Source: a virus. Taken from it: 26,654 bases of DNA. Location of the stretch: positions 1 through 26,654 of the IMG/VR virus record IMGVR_UViG_3300031578_000284; one strand, written 5' to 3'. The notes beneath the pieces are model-generated. The model was not told where the DNA came from, did not search any database, and saw only the letters and a list, made by a program, of their open reading frames with translations. The position numbers were made by a program, and so were the translations under genes. Of the stretch, positions 1-7,400 are shown one piece after another. Position 1 is the first letter of the stretch; every line of letters starts with the position of its first letter.

Positions 1-207
1 TCAATCACCATTCGGCCTAAGCAAGGATTCGCGGGTTACATGATCTATCCAGGCCAGTCCTATTTGATCACGGAGTAAATATGTTTCTTGAAGATGTACA
101 GGGCAATCTAAGTTGAATTCATTGAAGAGTTCTATACGATTACAGGTCATGAACATTCTCATGATTTTATAATGAAAATCATCTATAGTAAAATTAGTTT
201 CAAACAT
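1..207 (-). CDS. Small leftward phage protein, unknown function (68 aa)
   Basis: A complete small ORF from ATG at 207-205 to TGA at 3-1. I do not recognise the family. It has no signal peptide, membrane segment or metal motif; it is mixed charged and hydrophobic with two cysteines. It is the last of four small leftward genes in the window, and its ATG overlaps the end of the preceding gene by 8 bases (minus strand reads GATGTTTGA). Its own ribosome binding site is weak, so it is probably translated by coupling to the upstream gene. Size, orientation opposite to the tail genes and tight packing suggest an accessory, possibly early, phage gene. That role is inference. Confidence 0.6.
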   Translation of the reverse strand: MFETNFTIDDFHYKIMRMFMTCNRIELFNEFNLDCPVHLQETYLLRDQIGLAWIDHVTRESLLRPNGD

Positions 208-391
208 CGTATATGTCCAAGGGTTTCGGTAGTTGTAAATTATAATTTAATTTATTGTGAATATATGCATACCCATATTGACTCAATAATCCAACCATAT
301 TGAGTGTGGTGCAAAAACATAAAACCGCATCTATTTTTACTCGTCTACCGCTGTGATCTACTGGTGTGCGTCTCTCTGGATATAAGTCCAT
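200..391 (-). CDS. Small leftward phage protein, unknown function (63 aa)
   Basis: A complete ORF from ATG at 391-389 to TGA at 202-200. A GAGG ribosome binding site lies five bases before the ATG and overlaps the stop codon of the upstream 52-aa gene, so the two are probably coupled. The N-terminal third is basic (PERRTPVDHSGRRVK), followed by a short hydrophobic stretch with two cysteines (AVLCFCTTLNMVGLL). That stretch is too short to call a membrane helix with confidence. The family is not recognised. The gene belongs to the four-gene leftward cluster. Confidence 0.6.
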   Translation of the reverse strand: MDLYPERRTPVDHSGRRVKIDAVLCFCTTLNMVGLLSQYGYAYIHNKLNYNLQLPKPLDIYDV

Positions 392-398
392 AACAACC

Positions 399-557
399 TC
401 AATAAAAAACTAATTTCCATTGTTCTATTTCACGGGTAACATCTGGAATAACCATGTATGATTTCTCATTAATTAATTGGAGCTGGTGCATGGTATCTAG
501 GAATAATTCCATTATAGCACAATCTTCGTATTTATAAAATATAAATACCTGCTGCAT
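399..557 (-). CDS. Very small leftward phage protein, unknown function (52 aa)
   Basis: Read by hand: ATG at 557-555, 52 codons, TGA at 401-399. An AGGA ribosome binding site lies eight bases upstream. The stop codon is embedded in the ribosome binding site of the 63-aa gene that follows seven bases later, which is the spacing of a real coupled operon. The protein begins MQQVFIFYKYEDCAIMELF and ends WKLVFY; it is acidic to neutral and probably helical. No family is recognised. Without this gene there would be an unexplained gap in an otherwise continuous leftward operon. Confidence 0.6.
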   Translation of the reverse strand: MQQVFIFYKYEDCAIMELFLDTMHQLQLINEKSYMVIPDVTREIEQWKLVFY

Positions 558-589
558 CACATTAATCCTAATTTAATGAGAGTTGTCAT

Positions 590-622
590 GAAACTAAGTT
601 TAAGTACATAACGCTTAGTTTC
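590..622 (-). repeat. Inverted repeat / RNA hairpin between small leftward genes
   Basis: GAAACTAAG at 590-598 and CTTAGTTTC at 614-622 form a perfect 9-bp inverted repeat with a 15-base spacer. In the leftward transcript it lies just after the 60-aa gene and before the 52-aa gene. No T-run follows on either strand, so it is not an ordinary intrinsic terminator. It may be an RNA processing or stability element. Confidence 0.45.
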
Positions 623-632
623 CACTAAACTC

Positions 633-815
633 TTAGCTTCTTTTGCACTGCTCATTATAAGTCCAAATTTCTAATACTCTTAAACCAGTTATATCAAAAG
701 ATAAGGATGAGTCCACTATGATATTGAGTTTTTCTAACACGCGGCACATATTAAGTAGATACCAAACATCTTCACGGTTATTGATAACCTTGGCATCCAT
801 TTGGTACTTATTCAT
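633..815 (-). CDS. Small leftward phage protein, unknown function (60 aa)
   Basis: A complete ORF from ATG at 815-813 to TAA at 635-633, with a strong AGGGG ribosome binding site eight bases before the ATG and a TATAAT box upstream at 840-835. It is the first gene of the leftward cluster and starts back to back with the rightward structural operon. The protein looks helical, with a leucine-rich middle (WYLLNMCRVLEKLNIIVD) and no membrane or zinc motif. The family is not recognised. Its position next to the divergent promoter would suit a small regulator, but nothing in the sequence shows DNA binding. Confidence 0.6.
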   Translation of the reverse strand: MNKYQMDAKVINNREDVWYLLNMCRVLEKLNIIVDSSLSFDITGLRVLEIWTYNEQCKRS

Positions 816-834
816 ATTCTAAACCCCTATGGTT

Positions 835-840
835 ATTATA
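835..840 (-). promoter_or_regulatory. Putative -10 box for the leftward small-gene operon
   Basis: The minus strand reads TATAAT at 840-835, about 20 bases before the 60-aa gene's ATG and just ahead of its ribosome binding site. No good -35 box is visible. It lies 11 bases from, and points away from, the rightward TATAAT at 852-857. The two boxes are arms of the inverted repeat ATTATAC (835-841) / GTATAAT (851-857). Confidence 0.45.
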
Positions 841-848
841 CATACCAA

Positions 849-857
849 TGGTATAAT
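849..857 (+). promoter_or_regulatory. Putative extended -10 promoter (TGGTATAAT) for the structural genes
   Basis: TGG-TATAAT is a perfect extended -10 element with no recognisable -35 box. The expected transcript start at about 864 would leave a leader of only about 11 bases, which is essentially the AGGAG ribosome binding site before ATG 875. This matches similar elements at 5108, 7406 and 16146. The presumed transcript start also argues against using the upstream TTG at 857 as a start codon. Confidence 0.5.
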
Positions 858-874
858 TGACTCTAGGAGTAAGT

Positions 875-1750
875 ATGGCAAACGACAGTAATAATAATGG
901 TAAATTTTCTGGTACAACACCAACTGGATCTGGATTCGGTGGGGGTGGTTCTGCTGGAGGATCAGGACCTGGTGGAACTACGTATCCAAAGTCACCTACT
1001 TCATACCCATCTCCACTACCTATATTCATACCTGATCCAAGTCTCAAGGGTGTCTCATTTGATCAACTTATTCAAAATAGAGGAATAAGGTTCATACATA
1101 AGGTAGCTGCACCCTGCCCTAATATAGTAACTGTAGAAGATAATAGCCACGATCCACTTTGCCCAGTATGCGACGGTAACGGTATACTCTACTATAGAGA
1201 AAAAGAGATTTTTGGTGTTTTCTATAGTAATTCACTTGAAAAGAATTTTGAAATGCAGGGTATTTGGGAAATCGGTACTGCTGTTGTAACTCTACCAACC
1301 GAATACGCAGATGGAACATCTGCTGAATTTCAAACCTTTGACCAACTAGTTATTCCTGATTTCCCGATTCGAGTATGGGAACTTAAAGAATATGAGATTA
1401 GACCAGACGCTAAACAGCAACTACGTTACCCCATTGAGAGTATGGATTATTTAGCATATGTTCGCTCTGGAGTTCTTACTGAAATGATTAAGGGTACTAA
1501 TTTTGAAATAGATGACGGTAAAATAAAGTGGATTGCCGGTTTTGAACCGCCATTTGATACATCAGTTGATAGGGGCGAAGTATTAGTTGCTAGTTACTTT
1601 GCGAATCCCGTGTATAACGTTCTGCAGCATATGAGAGAGCTCAGGATTACTCAGGAGTTAGTAGGTGGTGTAAAATTACCCATAAGACTTCCACAGCAAG
1701 TACTTGTAAAGAGAGACTTCTTAGCTAATCCACCAGAAAAAGATGTATAA
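875..1750 (+). CDS. Head-tail connector / neck structural protein with half zinc motif (291 aa)
   Basis: The start is ATG 875, with AGGAG five to six bases upstream; an in-frame TTG at 857 lies inside the probable -10 box and was rejected. Residues 1-45 are glycine/serine/proline-rich and probably disordered. C81, C96 and C99 with nearby H75 and H93 form a probable zinc site; C96-C99 sit in CPVCDGNG, which fits the CxxCxGxG pattern known from DnaJ. The rest is mainly beta-like, with a WELKEYEIRPDAKQQLRYP stretch. As remembered, zinc-motif proteins of this kind occur among the head-tail interface genes of several myophages. The first position in the structural operon and the genes that follow fit a neck or head-completion role. 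The exact function is inference. Confidence 0.5.
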   Translation: MANDSNNNGKFSGTTPTGSGFGGGGSAGGSGPGGTTYPKSPTSYPSPLPIFIPDPSLKGVSFDQLIQNRGIRFIHKVAAPCPNIVTVEDNSHDPLCPVCDGNGILYYREKEIFGVFYSNSLEKNFEMQGIWEIGTAVVTLPTEYADGTSAEFQTFDQLVIPDFPIRVWELKEYEIRPDAKQQLRYPIESMDYLAYVRSGVLTEMIKGTNFEIDDGKIKWIAGFEPPFDTSVDRGEVLVASYFANPVYNVLQHMRELRITQELVGGVKLPIRLPQQVLVKRDFLANPPEKDV

Positions 1751-1802
1751 CAGTTGAGCAAGTTATAATGAATATAGTTGTGATTCATAATGAGGATGCG
1801 TA

Positions 1803-3359
1803 GTGCCGAGTCCAGTATCAAAAAAACAGTTCAGATACATGATGGCCATTTTGCATGGTAAGGATAAGTCTAAGACTTCTTCAAGAGGTGATAGGGTTCC
1901 TGCTTCTGTAGCTGGAAAGTATGCTGGAAAAGGTGGCGGTGGTGATACAGAGTCTAAAGGTAAAGAACATGAAGGTGGAAAGTGGGGCGAAAAAGGTCAC
2001 ACTAAAGCTAAAAAAGAAGTTGATAAGAAAAAATTAGAACGTAAGAAGAAAAAAGCTAAGTTAAGAAAATCATTAGAAAAATATATAAAGAAGAATGAGC
2101 GTAAGGGTGCTGGTTGTCTTGTAGTTAATGACGAAGGACAAATGCTGTTGGGACGTAGAAGCGACAACGGGATGTGGTCTACTCCAGGTGGACATGCTGA
2201 TGCTGATGAAACACATAAAGAAGCAGCTTTAAGAGAACTTCGTGAAGAAACTGGTCTAGTTGCCCAAGATGCTGAAGAATGCAACAGTGCTAACTATCGT
2301 GGTTATGATACTAAGCAGTTCATCGTTAATTCCTTTAAAGGTAGACTTAAGAGTAATGGTGAAATGAATGAGTTCACCTGGTTTGCTCCCCACGATCTTC
2401 CATGGGATACCATGACTGATTATTGCAGAGATGGGATTGCTGCAGCAATAAAAATGAAATTACAAAAAAGTCGCCACCTGTCTTATCTGGTTGCCGATGA
2501 AGAGTTACAAAAGAATATAATTAGATCAGGCGGTGCTCCAAGCGATACTGTATTTGAAGTAACACATGGAGATTCCCTGCGTCTCATTGGTAATGGTACT
2601 TTTCGCATGCTTCGTGAAGCAGTGTCAGATATGGCTGATGAAGGTCATCGGGAGATTGGTTTTGATAATTATAAAATCTCTATCCGCAAGCATGTTAATG
2701 ATGTATATTCTGGACGAATTATTGATGGACATAAGCAAATACATCAGTGGACTAATAAGTCACTTCCAGCAGTTGCTGCTGAACTTATGTCAGTGTTTGA
2801 ATGGTATCTACCTGAAGATGAAAAAGAATTAGAAATTCTAGATGAGAATGATTTAGGTGACGATACTATTGAGGGTGGTTTAGGTGAATTAATTGATAAC
2901 TACCGTAAACATAATATTGTCAATATCTATTCTGAAATGGAAAATATCAGAGAAGAAATGCGTCATGGTATGGCAGTAGATCTTCAGCAAGTTGAGCAGA
3001 AGATTATGAAGCTCTTCGATAGATTAGAAAATATTCTTACAGATGTTGTAGATAAACACAATGTACTTAATAATGATGCTGGGGATTCTATTGATCTATT
3101 AGAGCATAAGCTTTTAGAACTCCAAGACAAGATAGATAAACTTGGAAGAAAAGCTACAACGGTAGATGCATATTCTACCTCTCCAGCTAACGATTCGCAG
3201 GTTCACAGTAATTACTACCCATACCTATCAAAACCCTCCGTAGATATATCCCCTGATGGACATATTAAAATCTCTTTTGCCAATGACTGGGCTCAAATGG
3301 AGAGAGAGAACTTTTTAAAAGATATGAAAGCAAAAGTTATCAAGAAATCTAAGAAGTAG
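1803..3359 (+). CDS. Nudix hydrolase-containing neck-region protein with coiled coil (518 aa)
   Basis: The start is GTG 1803, with GAGG seven bases upstream. Residues 1-65 begin SKKQFRYMMAILHGK and are glycine-rich. Residues 66-99 are a very lysine-rich linker. Residues about 101-222 form a Nudix domain with a complete box: G130, E136, R144-E145, E148-E149 and G151, matching GX5EX7REUXEEXGU. Nudix enzymes split nucleoside diphosphates linked to another group, using a divalent metal held by these glutamates. Residues about 225-350 are of unknown fold. Residues about 380-455 are heptad-rich and probably coiled coil, and the C-terminus is basic. The placement between neck candidates suggests a virion or assembly protein carrying an enzyme. 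Substrate is unknown; nucleotide sugars, ADP-ribose, dinucleotides or NAD-capped RNA are all possible. Confidence 0.8.
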   Translation: MPSPVSKKQFRYMMAILHGKDKSKTSSRGDRVPASVAGKYAGKGGGGDTESKGKEHEGGKWGEKGHTKAKKEVDKKKLERKKKKAKLRKSLEKYIKKNERKGAGCLVVNDEGQMLLGRRSDNGMWSTPGGHADADETHKEAALRELREETGLVAQDAEECNSANYRGYDTKQFIVNSFKGRLKSNGEMNEFTWFAPHDLPWDTMTDYCRDGIAAAIKMKLQKSRHLSYLVADEELQKNIIRSGGAPSDTVFEVTHGDSLRLIGNGTFRMLREAVSDMADEGHREIGFDNYKISIRKHVNDVYSGRIIDGHKQIHQWTNKSLPAVAAELMSVFEWYLPEDEKELEILDENDLGDDTIEGGLGELIDNYRKHNIVNIYSEMENIREEMRHGMAVDLQQVEQKIMKLFDRLENILTDVVDKHNVLNNDAGDSIDLLEHKLLELQDKIDKLGRKATTVDAYSTSPANDSQVHSNYYPYLSKPSVDISPDGHIKISFANDWAQMERENFLKDMKAKVIKKSKK

Positions 3360-3362
3360 GTT

Positions 3363-4115
3363 ATGAATCCAGATGCAGAATTACAAAAGCTGCGTTGGTC
3401 GCTAAGTAATGGTGGCTGGTTACCTAATGAGTTAGACGAAATTATCGATATAGCTTCTAGGGATATTAATGAATCTATTCTAAACATAGTATCGAATGCT
3501 ATAGCAGAAATAACTGATTACGCTATAGATATCGGAGCTGAAGAGTTCATTGGTGATGTTGATGTTCAGGAGATAGGTGGCGGATTCATTATAACCACTA
3601 GATCTGGCACCATGGATTATTCGACTCCTGAACGTCATATGCTACCTGATTTAGTAAGAAATGGTAAGGTGTCTGAAGAAGGATACAAGTACCAAGTTAT
3701 TCCTATAGGTGCTAAGAAAAAAGTAAAGCCTATACGCAATATCTTTAATACAATGAGAGATCAGGTAGCAGATCAACAAGAGGCTCGAGCATCGTTGCTT
3801 CAAAATAGTATGGATAATAGATCCGCTAGAGCACAACATATGGCATCTCAGTTTAAGAGTATAATAACTGATAGACTTCAACAACTCCATGCTCAAAGAG
3901 CTAGTGCTGCAGCTGCTGAAGGAAACTACAATACCGGGGGCGCAGTGAAATTCGCAACAGCCTCAGAAAAGCAAGATGCAGCTACACAGTGGGTGCTACC
4001 TGCTAAAGAGATGGATATGACTGGATATATAATGGATACAAATAAACGAATCGAAGAAGCAATACGTGTTTCTGTTGATTATATAGTGAGTAGCTATGAA
4101 CGGGAGTTTGCATAA
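3363..4115 (+). CDS. Probable head-tail joining / neck protein (250 aa)
   Basis: ATG 3363 lies three bases after the Nudix gene's stop and is probably coupled to it. The N-terminal half has helical segments and beta-strand segments. The middle (residues about 140-190) is a glutamine/alanine-rich amphipathic helix. The C-terminal stretch KFATASEKQDAATQWVLP, followed by a helix, resembles the pattern 'RTxSdk...sWxhPG' that I associate with HK97-gp10-like head-tail joining proteins of myophages. Here the HPG part is replaced by LPA, so the match is partial. It overlaps the next gene by one base (TAATG). Position two genes before the sheath supports a neck role. An alternative is another tail completion protein. 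Confidence 0.5.
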   Translation: MNPDAELQKLRWSLSNGGWLPNELDEIIDIASRDINESILNIVSNAIAEITDYAIDIGAEEFIGDVDVQEIGGGFIITTRSGTMDYSTPERHMLPDLVRNGKVSEEGYKYQVIPIGAKKKVKPIRNIFNTMRDQVADQQEARASLLQNSMDNRSARAQHMASQFKSIITDRLQQLHAQRASAAAAEGNYNTGGAVKFATASEKQDAATQWVLPAKEMDMTGYIMDTNKRIEEAIRVSVDYIVSSYEREFA

Positions 4116-4762
4116 TGCCTAACGTAATGCCACAAGTAGCGCTGCATAGACTTATTCAGGAGGGGATAGCGATAATAAAGCAGAATCCTGATGTCCTAGA
4201 TAAGGTGTTTGAATATTATACATGTGAACCTATGGATACTGACTATGGTGCTGCTTATGTTAAGCAGATAAAGCAATGGTTTATTGAAACTAAAATACCT
4301 GTAGTCCAGGCATGGTCTTTAAATCCGCAGAAAGCACCTCAAATATCTATTAAGTTAGCTACCGAGCAAGAAGACGAAACTAAGAGTGCTATTGGTGATT
4401 TTTGGGATGCCGGTGAAGAAGCTGAAATTGGTACTGCTCCATTCATTGCTCAATTAGATATAGCAATACATGCCAGTCGAAATAGTGATGAAACCCTATG
4501 GCTATATGAAATAATCTGTTTTATCCTATTTAAAAGAAAACGACGAGCAGAGAAATTAGGCCTACAATTACACACCTTTAGTGCTACTGACTATAATAGA
4601 GATAACAGTAAGTTAGCAGATAATATATTCGTTCGTACCATTAGATTTAGAGCTATTGTTCAAAAGTTCTGGGATGCTGAGGATTATATAGATATTGATG
4701 ATGTAGAAGTAGAAGTATTTACTCAAGACGAAGAGTGCGTTAAGATTCCTGTTAAGGTATAA
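4115..4762 (+). CDS. Probable tail terminator / tail completion protein (215 aa)
   Basis: ATG 4115 overlaps the previous stop (TAATG) and has GGGAG eight bases upstream. The order helix, then a QAWSLNPQKAPQISIKLATE strand region, then IGDFWDAG, then strands (APFIAQLDIAIHASRNSDE) and a helix before a C-terminal strand resembles the compact alpha/beta fold of tail terminator proteins (lambda gpU / T4 gp15 type). The family assignment rests on this pattern and on placement just before the sheath. Such proteins cap the tail end and connect it to the neck. No membrane segment or enzyme motif is seen. Confidence 0.5.
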   Translation: MPNVMPQVALHRLIQEGIAIIKQNPDVLDKVFEYYTCEPMDTDYGAAYVKQIKQWFIETKIPVVQAWSLNPQKAPQISIKLATEQEDETKSAIGDFWDAGEEAEIGTAPFIAQLDIAIHASRNSDETLWLYEIICFILFKRKRRAEKLGLQLHTFSATDYNRDNSKLADNIFVRTIRFRAIVQKFWDAEDYIDIDDVEVEVFTQDEECVKIPVKV

Positions 4763-4797
4763 CCATAGCAGTACGTTATTATTAACTAGGAGATTTT

Positions 4798-5088
4798 ATG
4801 ACAAATACAACTAATAAGTCAGATTTAGATCTGCGAGTAAAAATTAAAGATATTGAAAAAAAGAAGCGCAGTTCTATTAAGAAAACTAGCATAGTTAAAA
4901 TAGTCACTGGTGATAGCGATGAACCAAAGATCAGTTTTGAGCAATGGTGGATGTTGGCTAACAGGCGCCACACGATAAAATCATGGATGAAAGAAATAAT
5001 ATTAGTAGATTTTCAAGCACGAGGTTTGACTAAATCTGAGACAGAAACAAAATATAATCAAGCACTTGTGCTATTTGGCATTAAGTAA
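4798..5088 (+). CDS. Small conserved-looking structural-region protein (96 aa)
   Basis: A good AGGAG site lies seven bases before ATG 4798. Residues 1-40 are strongly lysine-rich and probably disordered. Residues 45-96 form a compact helical segment with WWMLANRRHTIKSWMKEII followed by DFQARGLTKSETE and a final helix. I do not know an established function. A short gene between the tail terminator candidate and the sheath would fit a small neck or assembly factor. The basic N-terminal tail could contact DNA or an acidic partner, which is inference. Confidence 0.5.
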   Translation: MTNTTNKSDLDLRVKIKDIEKKKRSSIKKTSIVKIVTGDSDEPKISFEQWWMLANRRHTIKSWMKEIILVDFQARGLTKSETETKYNQALVLFGIK

Positions 5089-5107
5089 ATTATTAGCTAG
5101 AGTAGCC

Positions 5108-5116
5108 TGCTATAAT
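5108..5116 (+). promoter_or_regulatory. Putative extended -10 promoter (TGCTATAAT) for the sheath gene
   Basis: TGC-TATAAT is an extended -10 element 38 bases before the sheath ATG, with no clear -35 box. A promoter immediately before a major virion protein is expected, and the element matches that at 849-857. The leader ends in a perfect AGGAGG site seven bases before ATG 5155. Confidence 0.5.
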
Positions 5117-5154
5117 ATAAAGTGCGATGATTAATATTACTAGGAGGCCACATA

Positions 5155-7344
5155 ATGGCGATTAATACAACCTTCAATGGTGCCACAATTTTTAAACCTG
5201 GTGCCTATTCAAAGACTAACATCGATTTGGGTGGTGGTTTTCCAATTGGGCCAGCTGGTCTGATTGCAGTTCTAGGTGAGGCCGACGCTGGTGCTCCTGG
5301 TGCTACAGAAATCAATATCGCAAACAATCGCTTCACTGCCGATCAATTAGTCTCCATCAGAAATAAATATAGAACTGGACCAATCGTTGATTCAGCCGCA
5401 TTCTTGTATGCTCCTGCTGCAGATGCCGCAATTCCTTCTGGTGCCCAAACAGTTTGGTTTTATAAAACCAATGCTTCTACTCGAGCAACACTAGCTCTTG
5501 CCAACTCTTATGGAACAATACAGTCTGAAGAGTGGGGAACTGGTGGAAACAGAGTAACTTATACTTCTACCCTTATTGCAGAAACACCTGCTTCTCAAGC
5601 TGGTACAGCTTTTGACGAAAGTGCTATGGCCGGTACTGAAAGCTTCACACTAAATACAAATGGTGGAGCTCCTAATACTTTTACATTATCTGGTATACCT
5701 GCGAATAATGCAGCTCTTGCTGCAGATCTTGCTCTTGCTGGTAACTGGTCTGCTGGTCTTCCTGCTGGTATGACTATTACAGTGGGTGGTGTAGATACTG
5801 CCTCAACTGTAACTATTACTCAAACTGCAAGTCCAACTGCTAATCAAAACGGCTATGGACGTTCATTTGAAATTTCTGGTGCAACCGCTTCAGCGTTTGG
5901 TTTAACAGCTTCTTTTGAAGTTCCAAATATCGAACCAAGTGCAACTATTACTGTTGAACAAAAAAGAGATGGTACAAGCGAATCAGAAGAAGTTGGTGGA
6001 AACGTTATTTTTACTATCGGACACGATGGTACTGGCGATCCAACAGATGCAAAAGTATCTATCACCGACGATAAGATTGAATTAAAAGAAGGTGGTGCTG
6101 TTGTATATACCTTCCTTAAAGATTCATTCCCAGTTCTTACAGATCTTGTAGCTGAAATAAATTTAGCCACATACGCTGGTTGGAGTGCTTCTATTACAGA
6201 TGCAATCTACAATCAATTAAGCCCAAATTCATTAGATCAAGTTACTAATATCGGTGCTTTATCTGCTAGTGGTGAGGAACCAGCTCGTCTTAAGAAAGAT
6301 GCTGATGATGTCGCAGCTTTCTTCGAGTTATCTTCTACAGCAGATATTATTTCTCAATCTAATACTGGTCTCCCTAATGCTATAACTGAAACCCCTCTAG
6401 CTGGTGGTGCTCGCGGAGCAACAACTCCTGCTGATATCGTAGCTGGTCTTGAGAAGTTTCAGAAATTCCATGTTAACTCAGTGTTGCCTCTTTTCTCAAG
6501 AAATGCAACAGATGATATTGCTGACAGTTTAACCGATTCTGGTTCAACATATACAATCGCTGGTATTCACCAGGCAATTAAGACTCATTTATCTCTTATG
6601 AAAACAACTAAGAAGAGATCAGAGCGTCAAGGTTACCTATCTTATAAGGCAAGCTTTGCTGATTCTAAATCACAAGCTGGTGTTATGGCTGACGGACGTA
6701 TCCAAATGGCAATTCAAGATACTAGAAATATTGATTCACAAGGAACTATTAAGTGGTTCCAACCTTGGGCACTTAGCTGTCTATTGGCTGGTGCACGTGG
6801 TGGAGCTCCAATTGGTGAACCTTTAACTTTCAAATTCTTGAACTGTTCGGGTATCCGTCATACCGCACAACCAATGTCTACCGCTGAAGAAGATATCGTA
6901 ACTGATTTCGATCCAGATCTTCAGACAGATGAAGCAATCCAAGCAGGCATAACCTTCATGGAAGCTCCACAGTCTGGCGGATTCAGAGTTGTCGTAGATA
7001 ATACTACTTATGGACGCGATGGAAACTTCGTATTCAACCGTGCCAACGTACTGTATGCTGCTGATATTGTAGCATTCAATTTCCGAAACACAATGGAGTC
7101 AGTCTTCGTTGGTCGAAAGAATACAGTATCGGTTGCCGACGTTGAAGGCGTTGCTTCTAGTATCCTAAGTACATTCTTAGCTCAAGGCGTTACAGTAAGT
7201 ACAACTGATGCCCCTCTAGGGTTCAAGAACCTTGTCGTTCGGATTGAAGGTAATACTATCTTTATTGAAGTAACAATTAAGATAGTTGAAGGTATTGACT
7301 TTGTTCTAGCGGATATCACTATCCAGCGTGCGACTCAGGGATAA
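5155..7344 (+). CDS. Contractile tail sheath protein (729 aa)
   Basis: AGGAGG lies seven bases before the ATG. The N-terminus (KPGAYSKTNIDLGGGFPIGP, then a short strand and GEADAGAPG) is typical of myophage sheath proteins. So is the C-terminal domain from about residue 610: YGRDGNFVFNRANVLYAADI, then NTMESVFVGRKNT, then a strand-rich tail, which interlocks neighbouring subunits. Residues about 155-350 form a threonine- and glycine-rich beta insert of the surface-domain type. The sheath surrounds the tail tube in the extended virion and contracts to drive the tube into the cell. The protein is longer than many sheaths (roughly 450-660 aa in well-known phages), mainly through the middle insert. 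A strong terminator follows at once, and the tube gene comes next. Confidence 0.93.
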   Translation: MAINTTFNGATIFKPGAYSKTNIDLGGGFPIGPAGLIAVLGEADAGAPGATEINIANNRFTADQLVSIRNKYRTGPIVDSAAFLYAPAADAAIPSGAQTVWFYKTNASTRATLALANSYGTIQSEEWGTGGNRVTYTSTLIAETPASQAGTAFDESAMAGTESFTLNTNGGAPNTFTLSGIPANNAALAADLALAGNWSAGLPAGMTITVGGVDTASTVTITQTASPTANQNGYGRSFEISGATASAFGLTASFEVPNIEPSATITVEQKRDGTSESEEVGGNVIFTIGHDGTGDPTDAKVSITDDKIELKEGGAVVYTFLKDSFPVLTDLVAEINLATYAGWSASITDAIYNQLSPNSLDQVTNIGALSASGEEPARLKKDADDVAAFFELSSTADIISQSNTGLPNAITETPLAGGARGATTPADIVAGLEKFQKFHVNSVLPLFSRNATDDIADSLTDSGSTYTIAGIHQAIKTHLSLMKTTKKRSERQGYLSYKASFADSKSQAGVMADGRIQMAIQDTRNIDSQGTIKWFQPWALSCLLAGARGGAPIGEPLTFKFLNCSGIRHTAQPMSTAEEDIVTDFDPDLQTDEAIQAGITFMEAPQSGGFRVVVDNTTYGRDGNFVFNRANVLYAADIVAFNFRNTMESVFVGRKNTVSVADVEGVASSILSTFLAQGVTVSTTDAPLGFKNLVVRIEGNTIFIEVTIKIVEGIDFVLADITIQRATQG

Positions 7345-7363
7345 CACTTTAATAAGTAAAATT

Positions 7364-7394
7364 AAACCCCAGGTACTAAGTGCCTGGGGTTTTT
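7364..7394 (+). terminator. Rho-independent terminator after the sheath gene
   Basis: AAACCCCAGG (7364-7373) pairs perfectly with CCTGGGGTTT (7383-7392). A further three pairs can close the stem to a TAA loop, and a run of five T ends at 7394. It starts 20 bases after the sheath stop. Because tail genes continue in the same direction, it probably reduces read-through and uncouples sheath from tube expression. Confidence 0.9.
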
Positions 7395-7400
7395 ACTCAA

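Noticed and set aside
857-874. Upstream TTG start for the 291-aa neck gene
   Set aside because: It lies inside the probable -10/start region, and ATG 875 has a well-spaced AGGAG.
808-1047. 79-aa leftward reading frame rich in proline
   Set aside because: It is the antisense of the glycine-rich N-terminus of the 291-aa neck protein; its composition is explained by that coding strand, and it would overlap the divergent promoter region.
5853-6170. 105-aa leftward reading frame
   Set aside because: It is antisense to the sheath insert, with no promoter or ribosome binding site.
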